From Halorientalis marina (lineage in GTDB: Archaea > Halobacteriota > Halobacteria > Halobacteriales > Haloarculaceae): DNA of 64,000 bases. Of this stretch, positions 7,696 to 18,032 are shown in pieces. The notes beneath the pieces were generated by a model. That model was not told the origin of the DNA and did no database searches. It saw only the letters and a list, made by a program, of their open reading frames with translations. The DNA is taken from the NCBI RefSeq assembly GCF_023028345.1, contig NZ_CP095487.1:2418001-2482000 (forward strand). Reading direction: 5' to 3'. Both the position numbers and the translations under genes were made by a program. The stretch's first letter is position 1; each line of letters opens with the position of its first letter.

Positions 7696-9765
7696 ATGAC
7701 AGAAAAGGACACCCTCGCAGAGCTGAGTCAGGCGTACCGGGACTCGATCCCCGCGGACCTCCGCGAGACGCGGACGTTCGACTGGTATCTCGACCAACTC
7801 TACGACCACCCGCGCATCGCTCGCAACGCCCACCAGCGCGTTGCCGACATGTTCGACTACTACGGCACCGAGTACGACGAAGACGCCGGTGTCGTGGAGT
7901 ATCAACTCGCCTCCGAGGACCCGCTCCAGGAGGGGGAGAACACCTTCTACGGCCGGGTCATCCACGAGGCCATCCACGAGTTCGTCAACAAGGTCAAGTC
8001 CGGCGCCCGCGGGCTGGGGCCGGAGAAACGCATCAAACTCCTGCTGGGCCCGGTCGGATCCGGGAAGTCCGATTTCGACCGGCAGATCCGGCGCTACTAC
8101 GAACACTACACCCACACCGACGAGGGCCGACTGTACACGTTCCGCTGGACGAACCTCTGTGACATCATCCCCGATCAGGACCCCGCGGACGACACCGTCC
8201 GGTCCCCGATGAATCAGGACCCGCTCGTGCTCCTCCCGCAGGAACAGCGCCAGTCCGTCATCGATGACATCAACGCGGAACTCGACGCCCCCTACACCAT
8301 CCGCAACGAACAGGCGCTCGACCCCGCCAGCGAGTTCTACATGGACCGGCTGTTGGGCCACTACGACGACGACCTCCAGGCCGTCCTGGAGAACCACGTC
8401 GAGATCATCCGACTCGTGGCGAACGAGAACAAGCGGCAGGCCATCGAGACCTTCGAGCCCAAGGACAAGAAAAACCAGGACGAGACCGAACTCACCGGGG
8501 ACGTCAACTACTCGAAGATCGCCATCTACGGCGAGTCCGACCCGCGGGCGTTCGATTACGCCGGGGCCTTCTGTAACGCCAACCGCGGCATCTTCTCGGG
8601 CGAGGAGCTACTGAAACTCCAGCGGGAGTTCCTCTATGACTTCCTGCACGCCACCCAGGAACAGACGATCAAGCCCAAGAACAACCCCCGGATCGACATC
8701 GACCAGGTCATCGTCGGGCGGACGAACATGCCCGAGTACAAGGACAAGAAAGGCGACGAGAAGATGGAGGCGTTCAACGACCGCACCAAGCGGATCGACT
8801 TCCCGTACGTCCTCCAGTACGAGGAGGAAGCCCGCATCTACGAGAAAATGCTCCGCAACGCCGACCTGCCGGACATCCAGGTCGAGCCCCACACCCTCCA
8901 GATGGCGGGCCTCTTCGGCGTCCTCACCCGCATCGAAGAGCCCGACTCCGGCACCGTGGACCTCCTCCAGAAGTCCAAGGCCTACAACGGCGAGATCGAC
9001 GAGGCCGAGGACGTCGACGTGAAGAAACTCCGCGAGGAGGCCGAAGAGATGGCCGAAATCGGCGAAGGGATGGAAGGTATCTCGCCCCGGTTCATCGGCG
9101 ACGAGATCGCCGAGGCCATCATGGACTCCATGCACCGGAGCCGTGACTTCCTCTCGCCGCTGACCGTCTTCAACCACTTCGAGGAGAACCTCGAGAACCA
9201 CGGCTCCATCCCGGAAGACCGGTTCGAGACCTACTACCGCTACCTCGAACTCGTCCGGGAGGAGTACAAGGACCGGGCCATCGAGGACGTGCGCCACGCG
9301 CTGGCCTACGACATCGACGAGATCCAGCGCCAGGGCGAGAAGTACATGGACCACGTCATGGCCTACATCGACGACGACACCGTCGAGGACGAGATCACCG
9401 GCCGCGAGCAGGAGCCCGACGAGACGTTCCTGCGCTCGGTCGAGGAGAAACTGAACGTTCCGGAGGACCGCAAGGACGACTTCCGCCAGGAGGTCTCGAA
9501 CTGGGTCTCCCGGCGCGCCCGCGAGGGAGACACGTTCAATCCGCAGGACAACGACCGCCTGCGCCGCGCCCTGGAGCGCAAGCTCTGGGAGGACAAGAAG
9601 CACAACATCAACTTCTCGGCGCTGGTCTCCAGCGGCGAGATGGACGACGACGAGCGCAACCAGTGGATCGACGCGCTCATCGAGCAGGGCTACTCCGAGG
9701 AAGGAGCCAAGGAGGTGCTGGAGTTCGCCGGCGCCGAGGTCGCCAAAGCAGAGATGGAAGAGTAA
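7696..9765 (+). CDS. prkA: PrkA-family AAA+ serine protein kinase (first paralogue)
   Basis: A 689-residue protein. Residues about 10-420 form the PrkA AAA+ domain with a Walker A motif GPVGSGKS at about 118-125 and the long insert typical of the family; the C-terminal 250 residues match the PrkA C-terminal domain (MHRSRDFLSPLTVFNHFEE, then IDALIEQGYSEEGAKEVLEF at the end). In Bacillus and Escherichia coli PrkA/YeaG acts in sporulation or nutrient and acid stress; kinase activity and, more recently, AAA+ protease-like activity have both been proposed. The ATG at 7696 is chosen because an in-frame extension upstream is Arg/Pro-rich. Its stop overlaps the second prkA start (TAATG), which begins a tight operon with yeaH and spoVR. 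It lacks a signal peptide, so it is cytoplasmic. Confidence 0.92.
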   Translation: MTEKDTLAELSQAYRDSIPADLRETRTFDWYLDQLYDHPRIARNAHQRVADMFDYYGTEYDEDAGVVEYQLASEDPLQEGENTFYGRVIHEAIHEFVNKVKSGARGLGPEKRIKLLLGPVGSGKSDFDRQIRRYYEHYTHTDEGRLYTFRWTNLCDIIPDQDPADDTVRSPMNQDPLVLLPQEQRQSVIDDINAELDAPYTIRNEQALDPASEFYMDRLLGHYDDDLQAVLENHVEIIRLVANENKRQAIETFEPKDKKNQDETELTGDVNYSKIAIYGESDPRAFDYAGAFCNANRGIFSGEELLKLQREFLYDFLHATQEQTIKPKNNPRIDIDQVIVGRTNMPEYKDKKGDEKMEAFNDRTKRIDFPYVLQYEEEARIYEKMLRNADLPDIQVEPHTLQMAGLFGVLTRIEEPDSGTVDLLQKSKAYNGEIDEAEDVDVKKLREEAEEMAEIGEGMEGISPRFIGDEIAEAIMDSMHRSRDFLSPLTVFNHFEENLENHGSIPEDRFETYYRYLELVREEYKDRAIEDVRHALAYDIDEIQRQGEKYMDHVMAYIDDDTVEDEITGREQEPDETFLRSVEEKLNVPEDRKDDFRQEVSNWVSRRAREGDTFNPQDNDRLRRALERKLWEDKKHNINFSALVSSGEMDDDERNQWIDALIEQGYSEEGAKEVLEFAGAEVAKAEMEE

Positions 9766-12047
9766 TGGACGGCAACGAGTTCATCGACGCGGCCGACCGC
9801 GCGCTGGAGGAGACTTACGAGGCCCCGATGAGCCTCGGGGAGTACGTCGACCTCGTCCTCGAAAAGCCGGGAATCGCCGCCCACGCCTCGAAGTACCTCC
9901 TCTCGGCCATCGAGGCCGCCGGAACGAGGACGGTCATCGAGGAGGGCGAGGAGAAGGAGCGCTACCGCTTCTTCGACGACCCGCACAACGACGGCGAGCA
10001 CGCGATTCTGGGCAACACGGACACGCTCAACACCTTCGTCGACGACCTCCGCTCCATCGCGGCCTCGCGGGGCAAAGGCGAGAAGATCATCTGGCTCGAC
10101 GGGCCGACCGCCACCGGCAAGTCCGAACTCAAGCGGTGTCTCATCAACGGACTCCGGGAGTTCTCGAAGACCGACGCCGGCCGCCGCTACACCGTCGAGT
10201 GGAACATCGCCGGCGCGGGCGAGGGATCGGGCGCGATGACCTACGGCGACGAACCCGTGACCGACGAGGACGACTGGTACGAGAGTCCCGTCCAGTCCCA
10301 CCCGCTCACGGTCTTCCCCGAGGAGGTCCGGCGGGACCTGCTCCGGCGGATCAACGACGTCAACGACGACCACGTCGACATCCGCGTCGAGAGCGACCTC
10401 GACCCCTTCTGCCGGGAGGCCTACGAGTTCCTCGAGGAACAGTACCGCCGTGAGGGCATCGAGGACCTCTTCTCGGCGGTCACCGCCCCCAAACACCTCC
10501 GGGTCAAGAACTTCGTCGTCGACGTGGGCCGCGGCATCGGGGTCCTCCACAGCGAGGACGACGGCTCGCCCAAGGAGCGACTCGTCGGCTCGTGGATGGC
10601 CGGGATGCTCCGGGAACTGGACTCCCGGGGCCGCAAAAATCCGCAGGCGTTCTCCTACGACGGCGTCCTCTCGCAGGGCAACGGCCTGCTGACCGTCGTC
10701 GAGGACGCCGCACAGCACGCCGACCTCCTCCAGAAGCTGCTGAACGTGCCCGACGAGGGTCGCGTGAAGTTGGACAAGGGCATCGGGATGGACATCGATA
10801 CCCAGATGATCATCATCTCGAACCCGGACCTGGAGGCGCGGCTCAATCAGCACGCCGACCGCGAGGGGCAGGACCCGCTGAAGGCGCTGAAGCGACGGCT
10901 CGACAAACACGAGTTCACCTACCTCACGAACCTCTCGCTGGAGGCCCAGTTACTCCGGCGGGAGTTGACGAACGAGACGGAGGTCTGGACCGCCCGCTCC
11001 TGGGAGGAACTGGAGGGGTGGATCAGGGAGCCGCTGCACATCCACGTCCGCGACAGCGAGACGGCGGTCAACGAGAAGGAACTCGCGCCCCACGCCGTCG
11101 AGGCGGCGGCGCTGTACGCCGTCGTCACGCGGCTGGACGGGGAGGACGTGCCCGGCGGCCTCGACCTCGTCGACAAGGCTTTGCTCTTCGACCGCGGCTA
11201 CCTCCAGGAGGGCGACGAGCGAATCGAGATGGACGATTTCGACTGGAACGACGACGCCGACGACGGCGAGGGCGGCATCCCCGTGACGTACACGCGGGAC
11301 GTGATCGCCGACCTCCTCCACGTCGAGCAGGACCGATACCACACGGACCTGCCCGTCGAACACGTCGTCATGCCCCGGGATATCCTCAACGCGATGGCCG
11401 AGGGTCTCGGCGACGCGCCGGTCTTCTCCAGCAGCGAGCGCGTCGAGTTCGAGAACCAGGTGGTCGCCGTGAAAAACCACGTGTTCGGCCAGCAGGAAGA
11501 CGACGTGTTGCGCGCGATCATGCGCGACAAGCGGGTCGACGAGGCGACGGTCGAGGAGTACATCGAGCACGTCTACGCGTGGGAGGCCGACGAGCAGATC
11601 GAGAACGAGCGCGGCGAACTCGTCGACCCGGACCCGCTGAAGATGAAGGTGTTCGAGATCGAGCACCTCGGGCGGTTCGGGGAGGACAGCTACGACGGCG
11701 ACGAGCCGAGCGAGGCCGTCGAGGCCTTCCGCACGGACAAGATCATCACCGCACTCAACCGCCACGCCTGGCGCAACCGGGACGACGAGTTCCGCATCTC
11801 CGACGTGAACGTCAAGCAGATTCCGGTCATCGAGTCGGTGCTCGGCTCCCACGACTGGGAGGACGTGCGACGCACCTTCGAGGACTTCGACCCCAGGCAG
11901 TGGGACGAACCGCCGTCGGGGACGGAGACGGCGTCGGTCAAGGAGACGACCATCGAGAACATGTGTGAGATGTTCGACTACACCGCGGCCTCTGCCGAAC
12001 TCACGAGTCGGCACGTCATGAACCAGGTGAGTTACAAATGGGACTAG
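9765..12047 (+). CDS. PrkA-family AAA+ serine protein kinase (second, divergent paralogue)
   Basis: A 760-residue PrkA-like protein starting at the ATG that overlaps the stop of the first prkA. It has its own Walker A (GPTATGKS, about 113-120) and a Walker B-like [16 protein letters not shown], and the same overall AAA+ plus C-terminal arrangement, but little identity to the first copy outside the core. It carries an Asp/Glu-rich insertion ([16 protein letters not shown]). The tandem pair suggests that the two proteins form a hetero-oligomer or act as kinase and substrate, which is an inference from co-transcription. Its end overlaps the yeaH start by 10 bp. Confidence 0.88.
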   Translation: MDGNEFIDAADRALEETYEAPMSLGEYVDLVLEKPGIAAHASKYLLSAIEAAGTRTVIEEGEEKERYRFFDDPHNDGEHAILGNTDTLNTFVDDLRSIAASRGKGEKIIWLDGPTATGKSELKRCLINGLREFSKTDAGRRYTVEWNIAGAGEGSGAMTYGDEPVTDEDDWYESPVQSHPLTVFPEEVRRDLLRRINDVNDDHVDIRVESDLDPFCREAYEFLEEQYRREGIEDLFSAVTAPKHLRVKNFVVDVGRGIGVLHSEDDGSPKERLVGSWMAGMLRELDSRGRKNPQAFSYDGVLSQGNGLLTVVEDAAQHADLLQKLLNVPDEGRVKLDKGIGMDIDTQMIIISNPDLEARLNQHADREGQDPLKALKRRLDKHEFTYLTNLSLEAQLLRRELTNETEVWTARSWEELEGWIREPLHIHVRDSETAVNEKELAPHAVEAAALYAVVTRLDGEDVPGGLDLVDKALLFDRGYLQEGDERIEMDDFDWNDDADDGEGGIPVTYTRDVIADLLHVEQDRYHTDLPVEHVVMPRDILNAMAEGLGDAPVFSSSERVEFENQVVAVKNHVFGQQEDDVLRAIMRDKRVDEATVEEYIEHVYAWEADEQIENERGELVDPDPLKMKVFEIEHLGRFGEDSYDGDEPSEAVEAFRTDKIITALNRHAWRNRDDEFRISDVNVKQIPVIESVLGSHDWEDVRRTFEDFDPRQWDEPPSGTETASVKETTIENMCEMFDYTAASAELTSRHVMNQVSYKWD

Positions 12048-13351
12048 AGGACGACCTCGAACGCTACCGTGAGGTCGGCGAGGAGCGCCGACAGGACCTC
12101 GCGGAGTTCATCCAGTACGGCGACCTCGGACAGTCCCGGCCGGACGAGGTGAAGATCCCCATCAAGATCGTCGACCTCCCCGAGTTCGCCTACGACCAGC
12201 GCGACATGGGCGGGGTCGGGCAGGGCGACGCCGAGGAAGGACAGCCCGTCGGCGAGCCACAGCCCCAGCCCGGCGACGGCGACGAGGACGGCGAACCCGG
12301 CGAGGAGGGCGGCGAACACGAGTACTACGAGATGGACCCAGAGGAGTTCGCCCAGGAGCTCGACGAGGAACTCGGGCTCGACCTCGAACCGAAGGGGAAG
12401 GAGGTCGTCGAGGAGAAGGAAGGCGACTTCACGGACATCACCCGCTCCGGGCCCACCTCGACGCTCGATTTCGAGACGCTGTTCAAGAAGGGGCTCAAGC
12501 GGAAGCTCGCGATGGACTTCGACCGTGACTACGTCCGCGAGGCCCTGAAGATCGACGGCATGGGACCGGCCTCGGTCTTCGAGTGGGCACGCGAGGAGAA
12601 CGTCCCCGTCTCCCGGTCCTGGATCGAGGAGGCGTACGCCGAGATTCCGGACGACGAGAAAACGACCTGGGCCTCGATGGACGAGATGGAGGCGAACGTC
12701 GAGCGCGAGTCGACGGCCACGCGCATTCGTCGGGAGGGCGTCGACCAGATCCCCTTCCGCCGGGAGGACGAACGCTACCGCTACCCCGAGGTCGTCGAGG
12801 AGCGCGAGAAGAACGTCGTCGTCGTGAACATCCGGGACGTCTCCGGGTCGATGCGCGAGAAGAAACGGGAACTCGTCGAGCGGACGTTCACGCCGCTCGA
12901 CTGGTATCTCACCGGGAAGTACGACAACGCGGAGTTCGTCTACATCGCCCACGACGCGGACGCGTGGGAGGTCGACCGCGACGAGTTCTTCGGCATCCGG
13001 AGCGGCGGCGGCACGCGCATCTCCAGCGCGTACGAACTTGCCGCCGCGATTCTGGAGGAGGAGTACCCCTGGAGCGACTGGAACCGCTACGTGTTCGCGG
13101 CCGGGGACTCGGAGAACTCGAGCAACGACACCGAGGAGCGGGTCATTCCCATGATGGAGGAGATTCCCGCCAACCTCCACGCCTACGTCGAGACACAGCC
13201 CAGCGGCAACGCGATCAACGCGACCCACGCCGAGGAAGTGGAGCGGCACTTCCGGGAGAGCGAGAACGTCGCGGTCGCGTACGTCTCCGGGCCGGCGGAC
13301 GTGATCGACGCCATCTACACCATCCTGAGTACGGAGGAGAACGATGACTGA
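12038..13351 (+). CDS. YeaH/YhbH family protein (DUF444, VWA-like)
   Basis: A 437-residue protein of the DUF444 family. Residues 62-135 are an acidic, Pro/Gly-rich low-complexity linker; the rest contains a von Willebrand A-type fold with the MIDAS motif DVSGSM at about 267-272 and a later [12 protein letters not shown]. In bacteria yeaH/yhbH lies between prkA and spoVR and is regulated with them. VWA proteins paired with AAA+ ATPases usually act as adaptors or co-chaperones, as with MoxR and its VWA partners, so a similar role with the PrkA proteins is a reasonable inference. It overlaps spoVR by 8 bp. Confidence 0.9.
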   Translation: MGLEDDLERYREVGEERRQDLAEFIQYGDLGQSRPDEVKIPIKIVDLPEFAYDQRDMGGVGQGDAEEGQPVGEPQPQPGDGDEDGEPGEEGGEHEYYEMDPEEFAQELDEELGLDLEPKGKEVVEEKEGDFTDITRSGPTSTLDFETLFKKGLKRKLAMDFDRDYVREALKIDGMGPASVFEWAREENVPVSRSWIEEAYAEIPDDEKTTWASMDEMEANVERESTATRIRREGVDQIPFRREDERYRYPEVVEEREKNVVVVNIRDVSGSMREKKRELVERTFTPLDWYLTGKYDNAEFVYIAHDADAWEVDRDEFFGIRSGGGTRISSAYELAAAILEEEYPWSDWNRYVFAAGDSENSSNDTEERVIPMMEEIPANLHAYVETQPSGNAINATHAEEVERHFRESENVAVAYVSGPADVIDAIYTILSTEENDD

Positions 13352-15341
13352 GCGACACGAAGCCAAACGCATCGCCGAGGGCCTCGAGGAGCCGGTCGAG
13401 GAGGCCTCGAACCTCGCACACAAGCTCGGACTGGAGCCCTACCCGGTGAACTACTGGATCGTCGACTACGACGAGATGAACGAGCTCATCGCGTACGGGG
13501 GCTTCCAGCAGCGCTACCCGCACTGGCGCTGGGGGATGCAGTACGACCAGCAGCAGAAACAGAGTCAGTTCCTCGGCGGAAAGGCCTTCGAGATCGTCAA
13601 CAACGACGACCCCTCCCACGCCTTCCTCCAGGAGTCGAACACGCTGGCCGACCAGAAGGCGGTCATCACCCACGTCGAGGCCCACGCGGACTTCTTCCAG
13701 AACAACGAGTGGTTCGGGATGTTCGCGGACGACCCCGACGCCGCGGCGATGCTCTCCCGGCACTCGGATACGGTACAGGAGTATATGCTCGATCCCGACA
13801 TCGACCGCGCCGAGGTCGAGAAGTGGATCGACTCGATTCTCTGTCTGGAGGACAACATCGACCAGCACGCCCCCTTCCGGCCCGTCGAGACGGAGTACCG
13901 CGACGAGTTCGTGGACAACGACGAGGACCTCGAGGACCTGGAGGACCGGCTGGAGGATCTGAACCTCTCCGAGGAAGTCCGCGGCCAGGTGTTCAGTGAG
14001 GAGTGGTTGGACGCACAGCGGGACGACGACGGGGACGTCACGTTCCCCGCCGAACCCGAGAAGGACGTCCTCGGCTTCCTCCGGAAACACGGGATGCAGT
14101 ACGACTCCGACGCGATGAAAGCCGTCGCGATGAGCGACTGGCAGCGGGAAATCCTGGAAATCCTGCGCCGCGAGGCCTACTACTTCGCACCCCAGAAGAT
14201 GACGAAGGTCATGAACGAGGGGTGGGCCGCCTACTGGGAGTCGGTGATGATGACCAAGGAGGCGTTCGCGGCCGCCGACGAGTTCATCAACTACGCCGAC
14301 CACATGGCACAGGTCCTCGGCTCGCCCGGCCTCAACCCCTACAAGCTCGGCCTCGAACTCTGGCAGTACATCGAGAACACCGAAAACAGGCGGGAGGTCA
14401 TCGAGCGCCTGCTCCGCGTCGAGGACATCACCTGGCGGAACCTCCAGGACCGCGTCGACTTCGAGCAGGTCCAGGCCCTCATCGCGCCCGACGAACGACT
14501 CCAGGACATTCCCGGCCACCTCGACGACCTCGACCCCGAGGACCCACGAATCGACGCCGAGGCGCTCGGCGCCGCTCGCGCCGGCGAGATCGACGTCCAG
14601 ACGTACCCCTGGAAGGTGCTGACCTACGAGGGGCTCGCGGAGCGCCACTACTCGCTGGTCGAGCCCCGGAGCCGCGGGTTCGTGAGCCGCATCGGACAGG
14701 AGGAACTCGAACAGCTCTCGCGGTACATGTTCGACGACGCCCGCTACGAGAGCGTCGCGGAGGCGCTCGAAGACATCGACTACGCCCGCGGCTGGGACCG
14801 GATGCGGGAAATACGGGAGAGTCACAACGACGTGACCTTCCTGGACGAGTTCCTGACCCAGGAGTTCGTCGACGACAACGAGTATTTCACCTACGAGTTC
14901 ACCCAGTCGACCGGCGACTACCGGGTGACCTCGACGGACTACGAGGACGTGAAGAAGAAACTGATGTTGCGGTTCACCAACTTCGGCAAGCCGACCATCG
15001 TCGTCGAGGACGGGAACTACAACAACCGCAACGAGCTCCTCTTGGCCCACAAGTACAACGGTGTCATGCTCGACATCGGACAGGCAAAGCAGGTGCTCGA
15101 ACGCGTATTCGACCTCTGGGGCCGCCCGGTGAACCTCAAGACCATCGTCAAGGAGCTCGACGAACACGACATCGAGGTGGCGAAGCGACGGGACCGCGAG
15201 CCCGAGCCGGACGAACGGGGCAAACTCATCCGCTACGACGGCGACGAGGTGAGCGTGGAGGACCTCGACTGGGAAGCCGTCGAACACCTCGAAGCGACCG
15301 ATATCGACTACGACACGAAGCCCGACGAGTGGTTGGCCTGA
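13344..15341 (+). CDS. SpoVR family protein
   Basis: A 665-residue protein matching SpoVR/YcgB along its length: early motifs [20 protein letters not shown] and [18 protein letters not shown], then [18 protein letters not shown] (here [14 protein letters not shown]) and [20 protein letters not shown] in the middle. The His- and Glu-rich segments ([15 protein letters not shown]) could bind a metal. In Bacillus SpoVR is needed for spore cortex formation; non-spore-formers use the family with PrkA and YeaH in stationary-phase stress. Fourth and last gene of the operon; it abuts the convergent TasA-like gene with no gap between stop codons. Confidence 0.93.
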   Translation: MTERHEAKRIAEGLEEPVEEASNLAHKLGLEPYPVNYWIVDYDEMNELIAYGGFQQRYPHWRWGMQYDQQQKQSQFLGGKAFEIVNNDDPSHAFLQESNTLADQKAVITHVEAHADFFQNNEWFGMFADDPDAAAMLSRHSDTVQEYMLDPDIDRAEVEKWIDSILCLEDNIDQHAPFRPVETEYRDEFVDNDEDLEDLEDRLEDLNLSEEVRGQVFSEEWLDAQRDDDGDVTFPAEPEKDVLGFLRKHGMQYDSDAMKAVAMSDWQREILEILRREAYYFAPQKMTKVMNEGWAAYWESVMMTKEAFAAADEFINYADHMAQVLGSPGLNPYKLGLELWQYIENTENRREVIERLLRVEDITWRNLQDRVDFEQVQALIAPDERLQDIPGHLDDLDPEDPRIDAEALGAARAGEIDVQTYPWKVLTYEGLAERHYSLVEPRSRGFVSRIGQEELEQLSRYMFDDARYESVAEALEDIDYARGWDRMREIRESHNDVTFLDEFLTQEFVDDNEYFTYEFTQSTGDYRVTSTDYEDVKKKLMLRFTNFGKPTIVVEDGNYNNRNELLLAHKYNGVMLDIGQAKQVLERVFDLWGRPVNLKTIVKELDEHDIEVAKRRDREPEPDERGKLIRYDGDEVSVEDLDWEAVEHLEATDIDYDTKPDEWLA

Positions 15342-16136
15342 TCAGGGCCGGCCAGTACCGCGCCGACCCACCGTCGCTGACGGGAGTGCCACGTGCTTAA
15401 CGACAGCTGAATCGCCCGAACAGCCGGCGTTGCTGGCATTACCGGCACAGGTCCCGGTATTCCCGGCCGTCGCCCCGGCGTTTCCAGCCACCGATCCGGC
15501 GTTTCCAGCCACCAGTCCGGCGTTTCCGGTCGTCGTCTCGTCGGTGGCCGCGTTCCCGCTCTCAGTCTTGTCCTCCCGCATCGAGTCGGTCACGAACCCG
15601 TCATCCCTGACCGGGATGGTACCACGGAAGACGAAATCCCGGCCGTAGTTCCACCAGCCCCGGACGGCGAACGAGCGGTTCCCGGTTCCCGCCGTCTCCA
15701 TCAGCAGGTCGCGCTTCTCGAACGTGACAGTACAGGTGCCGTCGCGTTCGTACGGCTCGCTGTCACACTCGATGTCGGCGGCCCTGACCGGATCACCGTG
15801 GTCGGTAAAGCGGAACGTGATCCGCGAGTCGTTCTCCGACACGTTCGGTACGTCCCGCACGTCGAACGTGATCCGGATGTCGTGGTGTGTGCCCTCCGCC
15901 CGGAGGGTGCCGGGGTCCATTTCCTCGTTCCCGACGGTTCCGAGGTCCGCGGTGAAGTCCGCGGCCGTCGAGAAGGAGCCGCTCGTGCTCGCCCGGTCGT
16001 GGAACGAGCCGACTGCGAACGTTCCACCCGTTACAGTCACTAACAGGAGCACCGAGACCGCGTACAGCGCCCCGAGCTTCTGGAATCGGTCGTCGATCAC
16101 CCCGAGTCCCCCGTTCTTTCCCACACTCGTTGTCAC
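15342..16136 (-). CDS. Exported TasA/SipW-substrate-like protein with C-terminal heptapeptide repeats
   Basis: A 264-residue protein starting with GTG at 16136, overlapping the signal peptidase stop by GTGA. Residues 18-45 hold a hydrophobic segment (LYAVSVLLLVTVTGGTFAVG) followed by SFHDRASTSGSFSTA, which resembles the SipW-dependent signal and mature start (xYFSDTETSxGNxFxAG) of TasA-like proteins. The body is a beta-rich domain with NRSF and NVSEND sequons. The C-terminus contains five copies of a GNAGxxA heptapeptide (residues 204-238) and two cysteines. It is encoded with the signal peptidase and a second SipW-type protein, so it is probably processed by that peptidase and displayed outside the cell. 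Function unknown; a surface or fibre component is inferred. Confidence 0.7.
   Translation of the reverse strand: MTTSVGKNGGLGVIDDRFQKLGALYAVSVLLLVTVTGGTFAVGSFHDRASTSGSFSTAADFTADLGTVGNEEMDPGTLRAEGTHHDIRITFDVRDVPNVSENDSRITFRFTDHGDPVRAADIECDSEPYERDGTCTVTFEKRDLLMETAGTGNRSFAVRGWWNYGRDFVFRGTIPVRDDGFVTDSMREDKTESGNAATDETTTGNAGLVAGNAGSVAGNAGATAGNTGTCAGNASNAGCSGDSAVVKHVALPSATVGRRGTGRP
15423..15527 (-). repeat. Tandem 21-bp coding repeat (GNAGxxA heptapeptides)
   Basis: Five in-frame units of 21 bp encode GNAGLVA, GNAGSVA, GNAGATA, GNTGTCA and GNASNAG. The DNA copies are near-identical for three units, so the repeat is recent or under active slippage. Confidence 0.85.
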
Positions 16137-16648
16137 TCCGTCGATTCGTCGGTCGCCGCCCGCAGCAGGTCCCTGAGTTCGGTCACGGCCAGCAGTCCCG
16201 CCGGCAACACCACGAGCAGGAGGATGCCGAGGTCGGTCCCGACGAAGACGATGGCGTGGCCGATCAGCGGGAGCTGGAACGTCACGCGCCCGACCACGTT
16301 CTCCGCCGCGACCGGGGTCGCATCCGGCGAGTCGTTGGCATCGCCTTTCGTCACGAAGTACCGCCCGTCCGACCGCTGTTGGACCTCGATCACTCGATGC
16401 GTGATCGCCTTCTCGCGCTCGGCGAGCGTCCCCCGCTCGGGGTCGAACGTGACGACGTCGCCCTCTTCGATACCCTCCGGCTCGACGTCCTCGACGAAAA
16501 CCACGTCGCCGGCGTGGATGGTCGGCGACATGCTCGAGCTGAGAACGACGTAGCTATGGCTCGCGCCGACCGCGCTCGGCACCGCGAAGACGAGAAACGG
16601 CGCTATTGCAACCAGCGCGAGCACGGTACCGGCAGTATGTAGGTTCAT
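16133..16648 (-). CDS. Signal peptidase I, archaeal/SipW type
   Basis: A 171-residue membrane protein of the S26B peptidases. The N-terminal helix (TVLALVAIAPFLVFAVPSAV) is followed by the catalytic serine in SSSMSPTIHAGD at about residue 39; the general base is the His of AITHRVIEV at about 83, as in archaeal and SipW-type enzymes, in place of the bacterial lysine; the third box is TKGDANDSPD. A second hydrophobic helix lies near the C-terminus (GTDLGILLLVVLPAGLLAV). The active site faces outside. In Bacillus SipW matures TasA and TapA; here the gene sits between two proteins with SipW-type signals, so it is very likely dedicated to them. Confidence 0.92.
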   Translation of the reverse strand: MNLHTAGTVLALVAIAPFLVFAVPSAVGASHSYVVLSSSMSPTIHAGDVVFVEDVEPEGIEEGDVVTFDPERGTLAEREKAITHRVIEVQQRSDGRYFVTKGDANDSPDATPVAAENVVGRVTFQLPLIGHAIVFVGTDLGILLLVVLPAGLLAVTELRDLLRAATDESTE

Positions 16649-16690
16649 CGTATGAAATCGAACCCCAATTTAGTGGGGTACTCCCGATAT

Positions 16691-17434
16691 TCAGTTCGAG
16701 CTTGGTTCTACGACTTTCCCGTACACCGTGACGCCGATCTCTTTCCCCTGGTAATCGTTCGAGAGGTCACTCCAACTACCCTGAATACTCACAGTTACCG
16801 ATTCACCGCTTGAAAGCCCCTCGTAGTACCTCAAGGCACTAACGTCATCGGTCACATCACTATCAGCACTGTCACTGTCCTCTGGTTGGATAGTTTCGTT
16901 GCCAGTCAAGACGTTGTTCGCGAGTTCATTCAGTGTTATCGTCTCCTGATCAACATACAGGTTTTCCTGACGGCCCTGCAACGTCTGCTCACCGTCAAAA
17001 TCTACGACGTCGGAATATTTCTCCTCGGACCCACTGTCATTTACTTTGGTAATTGTAATTCCAGTGGCAACGTTACTGTTTTCGTCATAGCCCGCATCAA
17101 GATTGATCGCTTTCGCGAGGTTGTTACTATTATCAGTACCGTTCACATCCATCCCAACTACGAACGCCGCACCGTCTATACTACCATCATAAGTGAATTT
17201 TGTACTTCCTTCAATCTCCCCGCTCGCACCAGCCTTATCTGCACTGATATTCAGTTCTGTAGGATTTCCGTCCTGGAAACTCACCGTCCCAGTACTGATT
17301 GTCTTTTCGTTTGTCCGGCTCGTGTCCGAGAACAGCGCGAACGTCCCGGCCCCCGCGGCCGCGCTCGCCGCGCCGACTGTGGTGATACCGCCCAGTACTT
17401 TGCGTCGTGACATGTTCAGTCCGTCGTCTGACAT
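16691..17434 (-). CDS. SipW-dependent-type exported protein (TasA/camelysin-like)
   Basis: From ATG 17434 the protein is 247 residues. It starts MSDDGLNMSRRKVLGGITT, a signal with an RRK pair, followed by AAAGAGTFALFSDTSRTNEK, the hallmark SipW-substrate pattern ending FSDT. The mature part is beta-rich with many possible N-glycosylation sequons (NIS, NGT, NDS, NET) and an Asp/Ser-rich stretch (EDSDSADSDVTDDV). TasA forms biofilm fibres in Bacillus and the Pyrobaculum bundling pilin AbpA has the same fold, so an extracellular filament is plausible. The DNA is visibly richer in A and T than its neighbours, especially 16740-17260. An alternative ATG lies at 17413. It is first in the operon, 42 bp ahead of the signal peptidase. 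Confidence 0.82.
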   Translation of the reverse strand: MSDDGLNMSRRKVLGGITTVGAASAAAGAGTFALFSDTSRTNEKTISTGTVSFQDGNPTELNISADKAGASGEIEGSTKFTYDGSIDGAAFVVGMDVNGTDNSNNLAKAINLDAGYDENSNVATGITITKVNDSGSEEKYSDVVDFDGEQTLQGRQENLYVDQETITLNELANNVLTGNETIQPEDSDSADSDVTDDVSALRYYEGLSSGESVTVSIQGSWSDLSNDYQGKEIGVTVYGKVVEPSSN

Positions 17435-18032
17435 ACTCGTAGCTACTCCCCAAAGGGTTGGCAACGCACCCCCCACGGTCGAACGAATCCTCACCCCCCT
17501 TACGACGGTATCTCGATCCGGATGCGTTACTTTCACCCTACACCTGATTGCACTTATACATTTCCCGATTGTCGGATGTTAAATGATCGGTTCAGACAGG
17601 TACGGGAGTCGCTTCGAACCGATGGGTCGTTGGTTAAGCGTGGTTCAAACGGAGGAATACCCGTGACGAGGAGTCGTGAGTCGATCAGTACCGATACTCC
17701 AACGTGGACTTCGCTGCCGAGGTCGTTTCGACGGGAGTTGTAGACGTGGACCACTCAGGAGGGGATGCCACGGAGCCCCGAGTGGCCGGCCCCGGCGGAC
17801 CCCAAAAACTCACTAAACGGGACCGAGCAGTCCGTCCTCCCGCTTCCCTGCCCCGTCCGCCGATTTAAACACGTGATAATCGACAGTCGGGGCATATTAA
17901 ACTGTCCGTCGTATGGCGTAATGAGTTGTTAGAAGGTATTAACACGCGCGAGAACGGTGTAGGTTGTGAGAGTTCGAGGAGCTATGCACGGAGACGACCG
18001 ACGACAGACGAGCGAGCGTGGGGAGGTGATCC
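17435..18032. other. 598-bp divergent intergenic region
   Basis: No convincing gene. An AT-rich part at 17520-17600 includes AATGTATAAGTGC on the minus strand, a candidate TATA box for the SipW operon, which would give that operon a leader near 90 nt. Toward the plus-strand gene, GCATATTAAACTG and AAGGTATTAACACG (17892-17955) are candidate promoter elements. The Asn/Arg-rich frames around 17522-17754 do not look like protein. Confidence 0.45.
18022..18030 (+). promoter_or_regulatory. Strong Shine-Dalgarno site
   Basis: GGAGGTGAT is a full match to the 3' end of archaeal 16S rRNA and sits two bases before the ATG at 18033. It fixes that start and implies a leadered mRNA, in contrast to most neighbours. 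Confidence 0.8.

Noticed and set aside
13215..15287. A 690-codon open frame on the minus strand opposite spoVR, and similar long antisense frames opposite other genes (for example 1505-3148 and 23407-25600).
   Set aside because: They are shadows of GC-rich codon usage. They lack family motifs and are Val/Leu/Asp- or Arg-rich in repetitive patterns, while the opposite frame encodes a recognised protein.
17435..17754. Small ORFs between the SipW operon and the DUF7344 gene.
   Set aside because: They are Ser/Arg-rich, overlap on both strands and have no ribosome site or TATA spacing that would support translation.
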